64,000 nucleotides of DNA from Streptomyces sp. NBC_01463 (GTDB taxonomy: Bacteria; Actinomycetota; Actinomycetes; Streptomycetales; Streptomycetaceae): NCBI GenBank assembly GCA_036227345.1, contig CP109468.1, forward strand, positions 2,790,001 through 2,854,000, written 5' to 3'. Made by a program: the position numbers and the translations under genes. The notes beneath the pieces are model-generated. The model worked only from the letters and a program-made list of their open reading frames with translations, had not been told where the DNA came from and made no database searches. Shown here in pieces: positions 42,001 through 50,252 of the stretch. Positions within the stretch are counted from its first letter, which is position 1. The number at the start of each line of letters is the position of its first letter.

Positions 42001-42859
42001 CGAGGCGGCGGCCGAGCAGATGCGGGCCGAGGCGCGCGAGGAGTCGGACCGGCTGGTGGACGAGGCGCGCGAGTCGGCGTCGAAGCGCCGGGCCGATGCG
42101 GCCGAGCAGGCGGACCAGCTGATCAACAAGGCCCAGGAGGAGGCGCTGCGCGCCGCCACCGAGGCCGAGGAGCAGGCCGACACCATGGTCGGGGCGGCCC
42201 GCAAGGAGGCCGTGCGGATCACCTCCGAGGCGACGGTCGAGGGCAACTCCCTGGTGGAGCGGGCCCGGACGGACGCGGACGAGCTGCTGGTCGGCGCGCG
42301 CCGGGACGCCACCCAGATCCGGGAGCGGGCCGAGGAGCTCAGGACCCGGGCGGAGGCCGAGGTCCAGGAGCTGCACGACCGGGCCCGGCGCGAGACCGCC
42401 GAGCAGGTCAAGACGGTCGGCGAGCGCGTGGACAACCTGATGAAGGCGGCGACCGAACAGCGCGAGGAGGCCGCGGCGAAGGCCAAGGACCTGCTGGCGG
42501 ACGCCAACTCGGAGGCGAGCAAGGTCCGGATCGCCGCCGTGAAGCGGGCCGAGTCGCTGCTGAAGGAGGCCGAGCAGAAGAAGGCCACCCTGGTGCGCGA
42601 GGCCGAGAAGCTCCGGGCCGACGCGGAGGCCGAGGCGAAGCAGACGGTGGCCGACGGCCGGCGCGAGCTCGATGTCCTGGTGCGCCGCCGCGAGGACATC
42701 AACACGGAGATCTCCCGTGTCCAGGACGTCCTGGAGGCGTTGGAGTCTTTCGAGACCCCCGGAGCCGGCGGTAAGGGAGCGGGTGCCGGTCCGCCCGGCA
42801 ACGTCAAGGCCACTGCGGCTGCGGGCACTCGTTCGAGTGGCAAGCCGTCGGATGGGTAG
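39062..42859 (+). CDS. scy: Scy, polarisome coiled-coil protein
   Basis: 1265 aa of almost unbroken coiled coil, rich in Glu, Ala, Arg and Gln. Residues about 1-80 (VRGYERQESHRAEDDHLSRFEAEMDR, HAEDLGYQVEVLRAKLHEAR) form the distinct N-terminal part; the rest is built of hendecad-type repeats such as AEAERLRSEAEE; the last 35 residues are Gly/Pro/Ala-rich. Scy scaffolds the hyphal tip with DivIVA, FilP and ParA, setting the sites of polar growth and branching (known for S. coelicolor SCO5397, about 1326 aa). The GTG at 39062 has GGAAGGA twelve bases upstream. filP follows. The size is somewhat below the S. coelicolor protein, probably by repeat number. Confidence 0.93.
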   Translation: MRGYERQESHRAEDDHLSRFEAEMDRLKTDREKAVQHAEDLGYQVEVLRAKLHEARRSLATRPAYDSADIGYQAEQLLRNAQVQADQLRNDAERELRDARAQTQRILQEHAEHQARLQAELHNEAVQRRQRLDQELAERRQTVESHVNENVAWAEQLRARTESQARRLLEESRTEAEQALGAARAEAARLADETRQRLGSEAESARSEAESILLRARKDAERLLNAASSQAQEATTHAEQLRTSTTAETEQTRQQTAELNRTAEQRMQEAETQLREARLEAEKVLSEAKEAAVKRLAGAESQNEQRTRTAKSEIARLVGEATKDAESLKAEAEQALADARAEADRLRSEAADTARTAAAEDAAAQLAKAARAAEEVLTKASDDAKSTTRAAGEEADRIRREAEAEADRLRGEAAEQADQLKGAAKDDTKEYRAKTVELQEEARRLRGEAEQLRSEAVAEGERIRGEARREALQQIEEGAKTAEELLAKAKADAEELRGAAGTDSERVRSEAAERAAALKKQAEEALERARAEAEQLRTEAEELAGSTTSAAEQAATELREETERAVAARRTEAADELTRLHTEAETRVATAEQTLGEARSDAERVRRETNEESERLRAEAAERLRTLQEQSEAEAQRLRDEAAADASRSRAEGESVAVRLRGEAAAEAERLKSEAQESADRVRSEAAAAAERVGAEAAEALAAAQEEANRRRREAEETLDAARTEANQERERAREQSEELLASARKRVEEAQAEAQRLVEEADARATEMVAAAEQTAQQVRDSVSGLQEQAEAEIAGMRSTAEHVAERTRSEAQEEADRVRADAYAERERAGEDAARVRREAKEETEAAKAMAERTVSDAITESERLRADTAEYSQRMRTEASDALASAEQDASRSRAEAREDANRMRVDAASQADRLVSEATGEAERIGTEAAQQAARLGDEAAGEAERLRAEAAATVGSAQEHAARTREESERLRADAEAAAEQMRAEAREESDRLVDEARESASKRRADAAEQADQLINKAQEEALRAATEAEEQADTMVGAARKEAVRITSEATVEGNSLVERARTDADELLVGARRDATQIRERAEELRTRAEAEVQELHDRARRETAEQVKTVGERVDNLMKAATEQREEAAAKAKDLLADANSEASKVRIAAVKRAESLLKEAEQKKATLVREAEKLRADAEAEAKQTVADGRRELDVLVRRREDINTEISRVQDVLEALESFETPGAGGKGAGAGPPGNVKATAAAGTRSSGKPSDG

Positions 42860-42904
42860 TCATCCGGCGGTCTCCCGTGGTTCGGCAAGGACGTTCAGCC
42901 CTCC

Positions 42905-42935
42905 GAGTGGCAAGGGTTACGGGGGTTAGCCACTC
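42905..42935 (+). terminator. weak hairpin between scy and filP
   Basis: GAGTGGC (42905-42911) pairs with GCCACTC (42929-42935), followed by AAAAGGGG. The stem is only 7 bp with a 17-base loop, so termination is uncertain. Confidence 0.35.
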
Positions 42936-42976
42936 AAAAGGGGTGTCATTCTCCAGATCAAACCTGCATCTGCTCG

Positions 42977-43003
42977 ATGACACGCCGTTCTGGCCCCTAG
43001 GAT
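42977..43003 (+). promoter_or_regulatory. candidate filP promoter
   Basis: ATGACA (42977-42982) and TAGGAT (42998-43003) are separated by 15 bp, a little short for a vegetative promoter. It would give a leader of about 35 bases. Confidence 0.35.
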
Positions 43004-43044
43004 TCCCCCTATCACCTCACCGGTCTCACTTCGACAGGAACCCC

Positions 43045-43983
43045 ATGAGTGACCCTTCCTCCCCCTTCGGCTTCGAGCTCGTGCGGCGTGGTTACGACCG
43101 CGGTCAGGTGGATGACCGCATTACCAAGCTCGTCGCCGACCGTGATAGTGCTCTCGCCCGCATCACGTCTCTGGAAAAGCGCATCGAGGAACTCCACCTC
43201 GAAACGCAGAACGCCCAGGCCCAGGTGAACGACGCGGAGCCGTCGTACGCGGGTCTCGGCGCGCGCGTGGAGAAGATCCTCCGCCTTGCCGAGGAGGAGG
43301 CCAAGGACCTGCGCGAGGAGGCCCGTCGCGCCGCCGAGCAGCACCGCGAGCTCGCCGAGTCCGCCGCCCAGCAGGTGCGCAACGACGCCGAGACCTTCGC
43401 CGCCGAGCGCAAGGCCAAGGCGGAGGACGACGGTGTCCGCATCGTCGAGAAGGCCCAGGGTGAGGCCACCACGCTGCGCTCGGACGCGCAGAAGGACGCC
43501 GCCCAGAAGCGCGAGGAGGCCGACGCCCTCTTCGAGGAGACCCGCGCCAAGGCCGCCCAGGCCGCCGCGGACTTCGAGACCAACCTGGCCAAGCGCCGCG
43601 ACCAGTCGGAGCGCGACCTCGCGTCCCGTCAGGCCAAGGCCGAGAAGCGTCTGGCCGAGATCGAGCACCGCGCCGAGCAGCTCCGCCTGGAGGCCGAGAA
43701 GCTCCGCACGGACGCCGAGCGCCGCGCCCGTCAGACGGTCGAGACCGCTCAGCGCCAGGCCGAGGACATCGTGGCCGACGCCAACGCGAAGGCCGACCGG
43801 ATCCGCAGCGAGTCGGAGCGCGAGCTGGCGGCGCTCACCAACCGCCGCGACTCGATCAACGCCCAGCTGACCAACGTCCGCGAGATGCTGGCGACGCTGA
43901 CCGGCGCCGCGGTGGCCGCGGCCGGCACCCCCGCCGACGAGGAGCCCGTCTCCCGCGGCGTCCCGGCCCAGCAGACCCGCTGA
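43045..43983 (+). CDS. filP: FilP, intermediate-filament-like coiled-coil protein
   Basis: 312 aa. A short head (MSDPSSPFGFELVRRGYDRGQVDDRI, the DivIVA-domain-like start) is followed by about 240 residues of coiled coil and an Ala/Gly/Pro tail. FilP self-assembles into cytoskeletal networks behind the hyphal tip and interacts with DivIVA and Scy (known for SCO5396, 310 aa). The ATG has AGGA about eight bases upstream. Together with scy it makes the conserved polar-growth pair. Confidence 0.94.
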   Translation: MSDPSSPFGFELVRRGYDRGQVDDRITKLVADRDSALARITSLEKRIEELHLETQNAQAQVNDAEPSYAGLGARVEKILRLAEEEAKDLREEARRAAEQHRELAESAAQQVRNDAETFAAERKAKAEDDGVRIVEKAQGEATTLRSDAQKDAAQKREEADALFEETRAKAAQAAADFETNLAKRRDQSERDLASRQAKAEKRLAEIEHRAEQLRLEAEKLRTDAERRARQTVETAQRQAEDIVADANAKADRIRSESERELAALTNRRDSINAQLTNVREMLATLTGAAVAAAGTPADEEPVSRGVPAQQTR

Positions 43984-44012
43984 AGCCCGGGAACGACACC
44001 GTCGTCATCCCT

Positions 44013-44051
44013 GCGCGCCCGGTTCCGCCTTTGTGGTGGCGCCGGGCGCGC
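44013..44051 (+). terminator. filP terminator
   Basis: GCGCGCCCGG (44013-44022) pairs with CCGGGCGCGC (44042-44051), with a short inner stem. It starts 30 bp past filP. Confidence 0.75.
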
Positions 44052-44071
44052 GGTCGTTCTAGCGTGAGCGC

Positions 44072-45094
44072 ATGATCGAGCTTGATGGCCTCACCAAGCG
44101 CTTCGGCAACAAGACTGCCGTCGACCAGTTGTCGTGCCGGATCCGGCCGGGGATGGTGACGGGTTTTCTGGGACCCAACGGGGCGGGCAAGTCCACCACG
44201 ATGCGGATGATGCTCGATCTCGACAACCCCACCAGCGGAACGGTGCGCATCGACGGCAAGCACTACCGCGAACTGTCGGAACCCCTGAAGTACATCGGTG
44301 CGCTGCTGGACGCGAAGTCGATGCACGGCGGCCGCAGCGCGTACAACAACCTCCTCTGTCTCGCCCAGAGCAACCGGATCCCGGAGAGCCGGGTGGCCGA
44401 GGTGCTCGACACCGTCGGTCTGACCGCGGTGGCGAAGAAGAAGTCCAAGGGGTTCTCCCTCGGCATGGGTCAGCGCCTGGGCATCGCGTCGGCGCTGCTC
44501 GGTGACCCCGAGATCCTGATGTTCGACGAACCCGTCAACGGACTGGACCCCGAGGGAATCCACTGGATCCGCAACCTGATGAAGGCGCTCGCCGCGGAAG
44601 GCCGGACGATCTTCGTCTCCTCGCACCTGATGAGTGAGATGGCGCTGACCGCGGACCATCTGATCGTGATCGGACAGGGCCGGCTGCTCGCCGACACCTC
44701 GATGGCCGACTTCATCCACCAGAACTCCCGCAGTTACGTACGGCTGCGCTCCCCGCAGCAGGAGCGGCTGCGCGACGTGCTGCACGCCGAGGGCATCGTC
44801 GCGGTCGAGTCGGGCAACGGCACGCTGGAGATCGACGGCGCCACCACCGAGGACCTGGGCGAGCTCGCCGCCCGGCACACGATCGTGCTGCACGAGCTGA
44901 GCTCCCAGCGGGCCTCGCTGGAGGAGGCGTTCATGCAGATGACGGCGGACTCGGTGGAGTACCACGCGCACTCCGAGCGGGGGGCGGAACCGCCGCCGGT
45001 CGGGCCGCACTGGGGCGACCAGTGGAACCAGCCGCCGGGCGGCTCCCCCGGTCCCGGGGCTTCCGGCGGTTCCGGCACCGGACAGGGGGTGTGA
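44072..45094 (+). CDS. ABC transporter ATPase, first tandem copy
   Basis: 340 aa. Walker A GPNGAGKST, Walker B LMFDEPVNGLDPEG and the switch SSHLMSEMALTADH are intact; the signature is the SLGMGQRLGIA variant found in BcrA-type ATPases. After residue about 300 comes a Pro/Gly-rich tail (GGSPGPGASGGSGTG). It pairs with the permease downstream. Substrate unknown; BcrA-like systems often handle lantibiotics or lipids. The gene following at 46053 is a close paralogue. Confidence 0.88.
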   Translation: MIELDGLTKRFGNKTAVDQLSCRIRPGMVTGFLGPNGAGKSTTMRMMLDLDNPTSGTVRIDGKHYRELSEPLKYIGALLDAKSMHGGRSAYNNLLCLAQSNRIPESRVAEVLDTVGLTAVAKKKSKGFSLGMGQRLGIASALLGDPEILMFDEPVNGLDPEGIHWIRNLMKALAAEGRTIFVSSHLMSEMALTADHLIVIGQGRLLADTSMADFIHQNSRSYVRLRSPQQERLRDVLHAEGIVAVESGNGTLEIDGATTEDLGELAARHTIVLHELSSQRASLEEAFMQMTADSVEYHAHSERGAEPPPVGPHWGDQWNQPPGGSPGPGASGGSGTGQGV

Positions 45095-45099
45095 CGACG

Positions 45100-45879
45100 A
45101 TGGCTTCGGTACCCGCGGTCCTGACCTCCGAATGGACCAAGATCCGTACGGTCTCCTCCACGACGTGGACGCTGATCTGCGCGTTCGCCGTCACCGTCGC
45201 GATGAGCGCCGCGCTCTGCGCGGTGATGAACGCCCAGTTCGACGACCTCTCCGACGCGGAGCGGGCGACCTTCGACCCGACGTTCATCAGCTTCTCCGGA
45301 ATGATCCTCGGCCAGCTGGCGATGGTGGTCTTCGGTGTCCTGGTGGTCGGTACGGAGTACAGCTCCGGCATGATCCGCACCTCGCTCGCGGCGGTGCCGC
45401 AGCGCGCCACCTTCCTCTTCAGCAAGATGCTGGTCGCCGGTGTGCTGGCGCTGGTGGTCGGTCTGATCACCAGCTTCGTCTCGTTCTTCCTCGGCCAGGC
45501 CCTGCTGGGCGACCACAGCATCGGCATCGGCGAGGACAACGTGCTGCGGGCCGTCGTCGGCGCCGGTCTCTACATGGGGCTGATCGCGGTCTTCTCCATG
45601 GGGGTGGCGGCGATGCTCCGCAGCTCCATGCTGTCGCTCGGCATCCTGATGCCGTTCTTCTTCCTGGTGTCGCAGATCCTGTCGGCCGTGCCGGGCGCCA
45701 AGAGCGTCGCCCAGTACTTCCCCGACCAGGCCGGTTCCAAGATCATGCAGGTGGTGCCCGACGCGATGGACAGCGATCCGGCTCCTTACGGCCCGTGGGC
45801 CGGGCTGCTGATCATGGTCGCCTGGGTGGCGGCCTCGGTGATCGGCGGCTTCCTCCTCCTCAAGAAGCGCGACGCCTGA
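45100..45879 (+). CDS. ABC transporter permease, first tandem copy
   Basis: 259 aa, ABC-2 type with six helices (VTVAMSAALCAVM, MILGQLAMVVFGVLVVG, MLVAGVLALVVGLITSFVSFFLG and others) and the EWTKIRTV entry motif near the N-terminus. GGGGG ten bases upstream supports the ATG at 45100; a GTG at 45091 overlapping the ATPase stop (GTGA) is the alternative and would add three residues. It ends two bases before a 14-bp terminator. Confidence 0.87.
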   Translation: MASVPAVLTSEWTKIRTVSSTTWTLICAFAVTVAMSAALCAVMNAQFDDLSDAERATFDPTFISFSGMILGQLAMVVFGVLVVGTEYSSGMIRTSLAAVPQRATFLFSKMLVAGVLALVVGLITSFVSFFLGQALLGDHSIGIGEDNVLRAVVGAGLYMGLIAVFSMGVAAMLRSSMLSLGILMPFFFLVSQILSAVPGAKSVAQYFPDQAGSKIMQVVPDAMDSDPAPYGPWAGLLIMVAWVAASVIGGFLLLKKRDA

Positions 45880-45880
45880 C

Positions 45881-45914
45881 CGGGTGCCGTGGACCGCCCG
45901 GTCCACGGCACCCG
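45881..45914 (+). terminator. terminator between the two ABC pairs
   Basis: CGGGTGCCGTGGAC (45881-45894) pairs perfectly with GTCCACGGCACCCG (45901-45914) over a CGCCCG loop, directly after the permease stop. The second pair therefore needs its own promoter within 45915-46052. Confidence 0.85.
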
Positions 45915-46052
45915 TCCACCGCGCCGGCAGGACTCGCCCGGGTCACGACTTGGCCGGAACCGTCAAGGCCTGGATATCCTCCTCACTCATACGGGGGGCG
46001 TACGGCCCGACGGCCTGTGCCCCGACGACAGATAAGTCGATGGGGCTGGAGC

Positions 46053-47252
46053 ATGATCGAGGCAGTCGGCCTGACCAAGCGCTATGGCGCGAAGACAGCC
46101 GTGTACAACCTTTCCTTCCAGGTGCGGCCCGGCGCCGTCACCGGGTTCCTCGGTCCCAACGGGTCGGGCAAGTCGACCACGATGCGGATGATCCTCGGCC
46201 TGGACCGGCCGACGGCCGGCCGGGTGACCGTCGGCGGCCACGATTTCCGCAGCCTGCCGAACGCACCGCGCCAGGTGGGCGCGCTGCTCGACGCCAAGGC
46301 CGTGCACGGCGGGCGCAGCGCCCGCAACCACCTGCTCTCACTGGCCCAGCTCGCCGGCATCCCGGCCGCGAGGGTCGACGAGGTGCTCGGGGTCGTCGGC
46401 CTCCAGGACGTCGCGCGGAAGCGGTCCAGGGGCTTCTCGCTGGGCATGGGGCAGCGCCTGGGGATCGCGGCCGCCCTGCTGGGCGACCCGCAGGTGCTGC
46501 TCTTCGACGAGCCGGTCAACGGCCTCGACCCGGAGGGCATCCTCTGGGTCCGCAACCTGATGAAGATGCTGGCGTCCGAGGGACGCACGGTCTTCGTCTC
46601 CAGCCATCTGATGAGCGAGATGGCCCTCACCGCCGACCATCTGATCGTGATCGGCCGCGGCCAGCTGATGGCCGACATGAGCATCACCGACTTCATCTCG
46701 GCCAACTCGGCCGACTTCGCCCGGATCCGGGTCCCGGACGACGGGCCCGAGCAGCGCGAGAAGCTCACCGCCACGCTCACCGAGGCGGGCGGCCAGGTCA
46801 TGTCGGAGCCGGACGGGGCCCTGCGGGTCACCGGGCTGCGGCTGCCCCGGATCAGCGATCTGGCCCACGAGGCGGACGTCCGGCTCTGGGAGCTCTCGCC
46901 GCACCAGGCCTCGCTGGAGGAGGCGTACATGCGGATGACGCAGGGCGCCGTGGACTACCGCTCGACGGCGGACCAGGTGGCCCATCTGCAGGCCCCGCCG
47001 CCGCCCGGCGGCTACGGGCTGCAGCCCGCGGGGTACGCCCCGCCGCAGCAGAGTGCCCCGGAGGTGCCGCAGCAGGGCTGGTACGCCCCGCCGCCGCCCG
47101 GACAGAACCCGTACGCGGGCACCCCGGCACCCGCGGCCCCGGCAGTGGCCCCGGCCGCTCCCCCGGCCCCCGCCGCCGCTCCCGCCCCGGCGGCGCCCGC
47201 CGCGGCCCCGGCAGACCTGACCAAGCGCGACACCAGCGAGGACCCCCGATGA
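46053..47252 (+). CDS. ABC transporter ATPase, second tandem copy
   Basis: 399 aa. Walker A GPNGSGKST, signature SLGMGQRLGIA, Walker B LLFDEPVNGLDPEG and SSHLMSEMALTADH are nearly identical to those of the upstream paralogue. The last 110 residues are a disordered Pro/Ala/Gly/Tyr/Gln tail (PPPPGGYGLQPAGYAPPQQ and an Ala-Pro run), much longer than in the first copy. GGAGC lies before the ATG. The stop overlaps the permease start (ATGA). Confidence 0.88.
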   Translation: MIEAVGLTKRYGAKTAVYNLSFQVRPGAVTGFLGPNGSGKSTTMRMILGLDRPTAGRVTVGGHDFRSLPNAPRQVGALLDAKAVHGGRSARNHLLSLAQLAGIPAARVDEVLGVVGLQDVARKRSRGFSLGMGQRLGIAAALLGDPQVLLFDEPVNGLDPEGILWVRNLMKMLASEGRTVFVSSHLMSEMALTADHLIVIGRGQLMADMSITDFISANSADFARIRVPDDGPEQREKLTATLTEAGGQVMSEPDGALRVTGLRLPRISDLAHEADVRLWELSPHQASLEEAYMRMTQGAVDYRSTADQVAHLQAPPPPGGYGLQPAGYAPPQQSAPEVPQQGWYAPPPPGQNPYAGTPAPAAPAVAPAAPPAPAAAPAPAAPAAAPADLTKRDTSEDPR

Positions 47253-48145
47253 CGACGCCGCCCACGCCGCCGACGCCGCAGGCGCCGTACCAGCAGCAGG
47301 CGTACCAGCAGCCCCCCGCTCCCCAGGGTCACGGGCCGGGCCCGCTGACCGGCTACTACACCTCGCCGATCCCGGTGCGCCCCGCCACCCTCGGCGATGC
47401 CATCGCCTCGGAGTGGACCAAGATCCGCTCCGTGCGCTCCACGATGTGGACGCTCGGCGTCATGATCGTGCTGCTGCTCGTCATCGGGGTGCTCTCGGCG
47501 GTCGCCGTCAGCGCGTCGGACTCCGACATGAGCGGCACCCCGGTGCTCAGCCTCGGCTTCTTCGGCGTGCTCCTGGGCTCGATCTGCGTGATCACGCTCG
47601 GCGTGATGACCATCGCGTCGGAGTACGGCACCGGCATGATCCGTACGACGCTGACCGCCTGCCCGAGCCGGGCGCGGGTGTTCGGCGCGAAGGCCATCGT
47701 CTTCTTCCTGCTGACCTTCGTCCTGACCACGGTGATGACCACGGTCGTCGCCCTGATCCAGACGTCCATCCTGGACGGCGAGGCGCCCACCGGGGCGGAG
47801 TGGCTGAAGGGCACCGTAGGCGTCGGCCTCTACATCGCGACGCTGGGGCTGCTCTCGCTGGCGGTCGGCGCGCTGATCCGGCACTCGGCCGGGGCGATCA
47901 CGATCATGATCGGCGTGGTGCTGCTGCCGCTCGTGCTGGCCATCTTCATGTTCGCCAGCTCGCTGTCGTGGCTCCAGGACTGGCTGCTGCAGTACTCGAT
48001 CCCCAACCAGCTCAGCATCTTCTACGACAACTCGGTCAGCTCGTCCGGCGGCCCGTCCGGCTGGGACCCGTTGTGGATCATGCTCGGTCTCACCGCCGTG
48101 GCGATGGGCGGCGCCTACCTGGTGATGAACCACCGCGACGTCTGA
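47249..48145 (+). CDS. ABC transporter permease, second tandem copy
   Basis: 298 aa. A 45-residue Pro/Gln/Tyr-rich N-terminus, like the tail of its ATPase, precedes the EWTKIRSVRSTMWTL motif and six membrane helices. It is a paralogue of 45100-45879. The shared disordered segments may hold the pair together or recruit a common partner. Confidence 0.88.
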   Translation: MTTPPTPPTPQAPYQQQAYQQPPAPQGHGPGPLTGYYTSPIPVRPATLGDAIASEWTKIRSVRSTMWTLGVMIVLLLVIGVLSAVAVSASDSDMSGTPVLSLGFFGVLLGSICVITLGVMTIASEYGTGMIRTTLTACPSRARVFGAKAIVFFLLTFVLTTVMTTVVALIQTSILDGEAPTGAEWLKGTVGVGLYIATLGLLSLAVGALIRHSAGAITIMIGVVLLPLVLAIFMFASSLSWLQDWLLQYSIPNQLSIFYDNSVSSSGGPSGWDPLWIMLGLTAVAMGGAYLVMNHRDV

Positions 48146-48165
48146 CCCCGGCGGCCTGCCCGGGG
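48146..48165. terminator. short hairpin between convergent genes
   Basis: CCCCGG (48146-48151) and CCGGGG (48160-48165) pair in the 24-bp gap between the permease and the zinc-ribbon gene. Confidence 0.5.
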
Positions 48166-48169
48166 CCGT

Positions 48170-48499
48170 TCAGTACCGAGGCGCGTTCCTGGACCGCTGC
48201 ACCCGTGTGGTGCGGCGGTCCTTCGCGTTCCAGCACGCCTTGTGCCAGTGCCGGCGGTCGTCGATCCCGCCGTACTCGGACCAGGCCACCAGATGCGGGA
48301 CGCCGGAGGGGATCTCCTGGTCGCAGCCGGGGCACCGGTAGCGCTTGCCCGCCGCGCTCGCGCCGCTGACGGGGCGGACCGACCACTCCTCGCCCTGCCA
48401 CTCCTCCGCGCGCCCGCCGCCGCCGTACCGGTCCCCCTCCACGCTCGCGCTGTCGGTGGGACTCTCGCCGCCTCGGGGGCGGTTGCGGCGCGGGGACAC
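48170..48499 (-). CDS. small zinc-ribbon-like protein
   Basis: 109 aa. The N-terminal half is polar and low-complexity (RPRGGESPTDSASVEGDRYGGGGRAEEW); the C-terminal half carries CPGC at about 61-64 and HWHKAC near residue 91, a pattern that can bind zinc. It is often labelled ATP/GTP-binding protein, for which I see no basis. The GTG at 48499 has GAGGTG six bases upstream. Confidence 0.7.
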   Translation of the reverse strand: MSPRRNRPRGGESPTDSASVEGDRYGGGGRAEEWQGEEWSVRPVSGASAAGKRYRCPGCDQEIPSGVPHLVAWSEYGGIDDRRHWHKACWNAKDRRTTRVQRSRNAPRY

Positions 48500-48709
48500 G
48501 TGACACCTCACGGGGCAGGCTGGGCAGTTCCCGTCCAGCGTAGGGCCATCCGGCCGGGGTACACGTCCCGCACCGCCCGTCGCGGGCCCCGGGACGGGAC
48601 GGGTTAGCGGAAAATCGCAACAACTTCCCGTCGGACCGTGCCTTTGGCACGTGTCAGACGTTGTTGCCAGTAGGGGAGAGCCGCGTCGGCCGCAAGGAGG
48701 TAATTGGCG

Positions 48710-49753
48710 ATGCGTGTGGGAACGTTCGTACTGGCAGCCCAGTTTCCGGGCCAGGGGCCGGGGGAAGCGCTGCACCGCGCGATCCGGTCCGCCGAGGTCG
48801 CGGAGGAGTCGGGCCTCGACTCGGTCTGGCTGGCCGAACATCATTTCGTGCCGTACGGGGTGTGCCCGTCCGCCGTGACGCTGGCCGCGCTGCTGCTCGG
48901 CCGCACGCGCAGGATCCGTGTCGGCACGGCGGTGAGCGTGCTGCCGACGCAGCATCCGGTCGCCCTCGGCGAGCAGGCCGCGCTGCTCCACCTCACCAGC
49001 GGCGGCCGGTTCACCCTGGGCGTCGGCCGGGGCGGCCCGTGGATCGACCTGGAGGTGTTCGGCGGCGGCCTGGAGGCGTACGAGAAGGGCTTCCCCGAGT
49101 CCCTGGGGCTGCTCCTCGACTGGCTGCGCGAGGCCAGGGTGGCGGGCACCGGGGAGCGCTACGGCTTCCGCGAGGTGGCGGTGGTCCCCCGGGCCGACGA
49201 ACTGCTCGGCGGGGAGAGCGGCGAGACTCCCGGCGGCCCCGAGGTGATCGTCGCGTGCACCTCGCCGAAGAGCGTGAAACTCGCCGCCGAGAACGGCTTG
49301 CCGATGCTGCTCGGAATGCACTGCGGGGACGAGGAGAAGGCCGAGATGATCGCTCTCTGGCGCTCCTGCGCGCTCGCCGCGGGCCGTTCGCCGGAGAGTG
49401 TCCGGCAGGCCGGGCACGTCTCCGCCGGGGTCGCCCAGATCGCGGACCGCACCGAGGACGCCCGGGAGACGCTCGTGAAGGCGATGCCCGGCTGGCTGCG
49501 GCAGGGACTCGACGCCCATGTGACGGTCGACGGCCGGCACCGGGTGATGCGCGACCCGGTCGGCTATACGGAGCTGCTGTGCGACCTTCACCCGGTGGGC
49601 CCGCCCCGGCTCGCGGCCGACCGTCTCGCGGCAACGGCGGAGCGCACGGGCATCACCCGCTTCGCGCTCCTGGTGGAGGGTTCCGGAGATCTCGTCGCCA
49701 CGGAGGAGAACGTAGCGCGGCTCGGCACCGAGGTACTGCCGCTCCTGGAATGA
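48710..49753 (+). CDS. LLM-class (luciferase-like) flavin-dependent oxidoreductase
   Basis: 347 aa, a TIM-barrel flavoprotein using FMN or F420. Features are FVLAAQFPGQG, EVAEESGLDSVWLAEHHFVPYG, RIRVGTAVSVLPTQHPVALGEQAALLHLTSGGRFTLGVGRGG, and CTSPKSVKLAAENGLPMLLGM. The ATG at 48710 is favoured by AAGGAGG nine bases upstream; a TTG at 48704 is too close to it. The substrate is unknown; an alkanal monooxygenase-like reaction is the family default. Confidence 0.88.
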   Translation: MRVGTFVLAAQFPGQGPGEALHRAIRSAEVAEESGLDSVWLAEHHFVPYGVCPSAVTLAALLLGRTRRIRVGTAVSVLPTQHPVALGEQAALLHLTSGGRFTLGVGRGGPWIDLEVFGGGLEAYEKGFPESLGLLLDWLREARVAGTGERYGFREVAVVPRADELLGGESGETPGGPEVIVACTSPKSVKLAAENGLPMLLGMHCGDEEKAEMIALWRSCALAAGRSPESVRQAGHVSAGVAQIADRTEDARETLVKAMPGWLRQGLDAHVTVDGRHRVMRDPVGYTELLCDLHPVGPPRLAADRLAATAERTGITRFALLVEGSGDLVATEENVARLGTEVLPLLE

Positions 49754-49769
49754 ACCACGCGAACCGGTT

Positions 49770-49799
49770 TCACGGTGTACGCGTCTCACGGTGTACGCG
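49770..49799. repeat. 14-bp direct repeat
   Basis: TCACGGTGTACGCG at 49770-49783 and again at 49786-49799, between two convergent genes. Confidence 0.7.
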
Positions 49800-49804
49800 C
49801 GGGA

Positions 49805-49851
49805 GCTGCCGCCCCGGACCAGTTGCACCTCCCGCGGCCCGGAGCGGCAGC
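49805..49851. terminator. hairpin between the LLM and SCO5389-family genes
   Basis: GCTGCCGC (49805-49812) pairs with GCGGCAGC (49844-49851), with further CCGG pairing inside. Placed to stop both converging genes. Confidence 0.65.
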
Positions 49852-49859
49852 AGAAGCGT

Positions 49860-50252
49860 TCAGCAGTCCCGTAGTTCGGGCGACTGGTTGAGCAACTGGC
49901 CCCTCACCGAGGTGAACTTGGCCAGTCGGTCGTCGACCGAGGCGTCCAGCGGGAACACCGCGACGCGGTGGCAGTTCTGGAATGCCAGGCGCACCCCGAA
50001 GTGCCGCTGGAGCGCGCCGCGTATCGCATCACTCGCGAGCGCGCGCAGCAGCTGACCACGTGCCTGCTCGGTGGGCGGCGGCGTCTGGTTGTCGGCGAAC
50101 TCCCCGCCGTCGACCTTCAGCTGAGCGACCAACGAGCTGATCATCTCCCATGCGTAGGGCAGGGAGGTCCGGACGCAGTCGACGAAGTCGGCTTCGTCGA
50201 CCTCGCCTCGCTCGGCCTGTTCCAACAGCGCCGGTGAGACGTCGAGCGACAT
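49860..50252 (-). CDS. SCO5389-family protein
   Basis: 130 aa, soluble, beginning MSLDVSPALLEQAERGEVDEADFVDCVRTSLPYAWEMISSL and ending LLNQSPELRDC. It matches a conserved actinomycete family of unknown function known by the S. coelicolor locus name. The ATG has GAGAGGAGA upstream. It is divergent from nucS across 263 bp, in which I find no other definite signal. Confidence 0.82.
   Translation of the reverse strand: MSLDVSPALLEQAERGEVDEADFVDCVRTSLPYAWEMISSLVAQLKVDGGEFADNQTPPPTEQARGQLLRALASDAIRGALQRHFGVRLAFQNCHRVAVFPLDASVDDRLAKFTSVRGQLLNQSPELRDC

Noticed and set aside
38960..42376. A 1138-codon open frame antisense to scy, Leu/Gly/Arg-rich
   Set aside because: It is the mirror of the GAG/GCC-rich coiled-coil codons; no ribosome-binding site or family resemblance, and scy is a known gene.
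48170..48499. ATP/GTP-binding function for the small zinc-ribbon protein
   Set aside because: No P-loop in the sequence.
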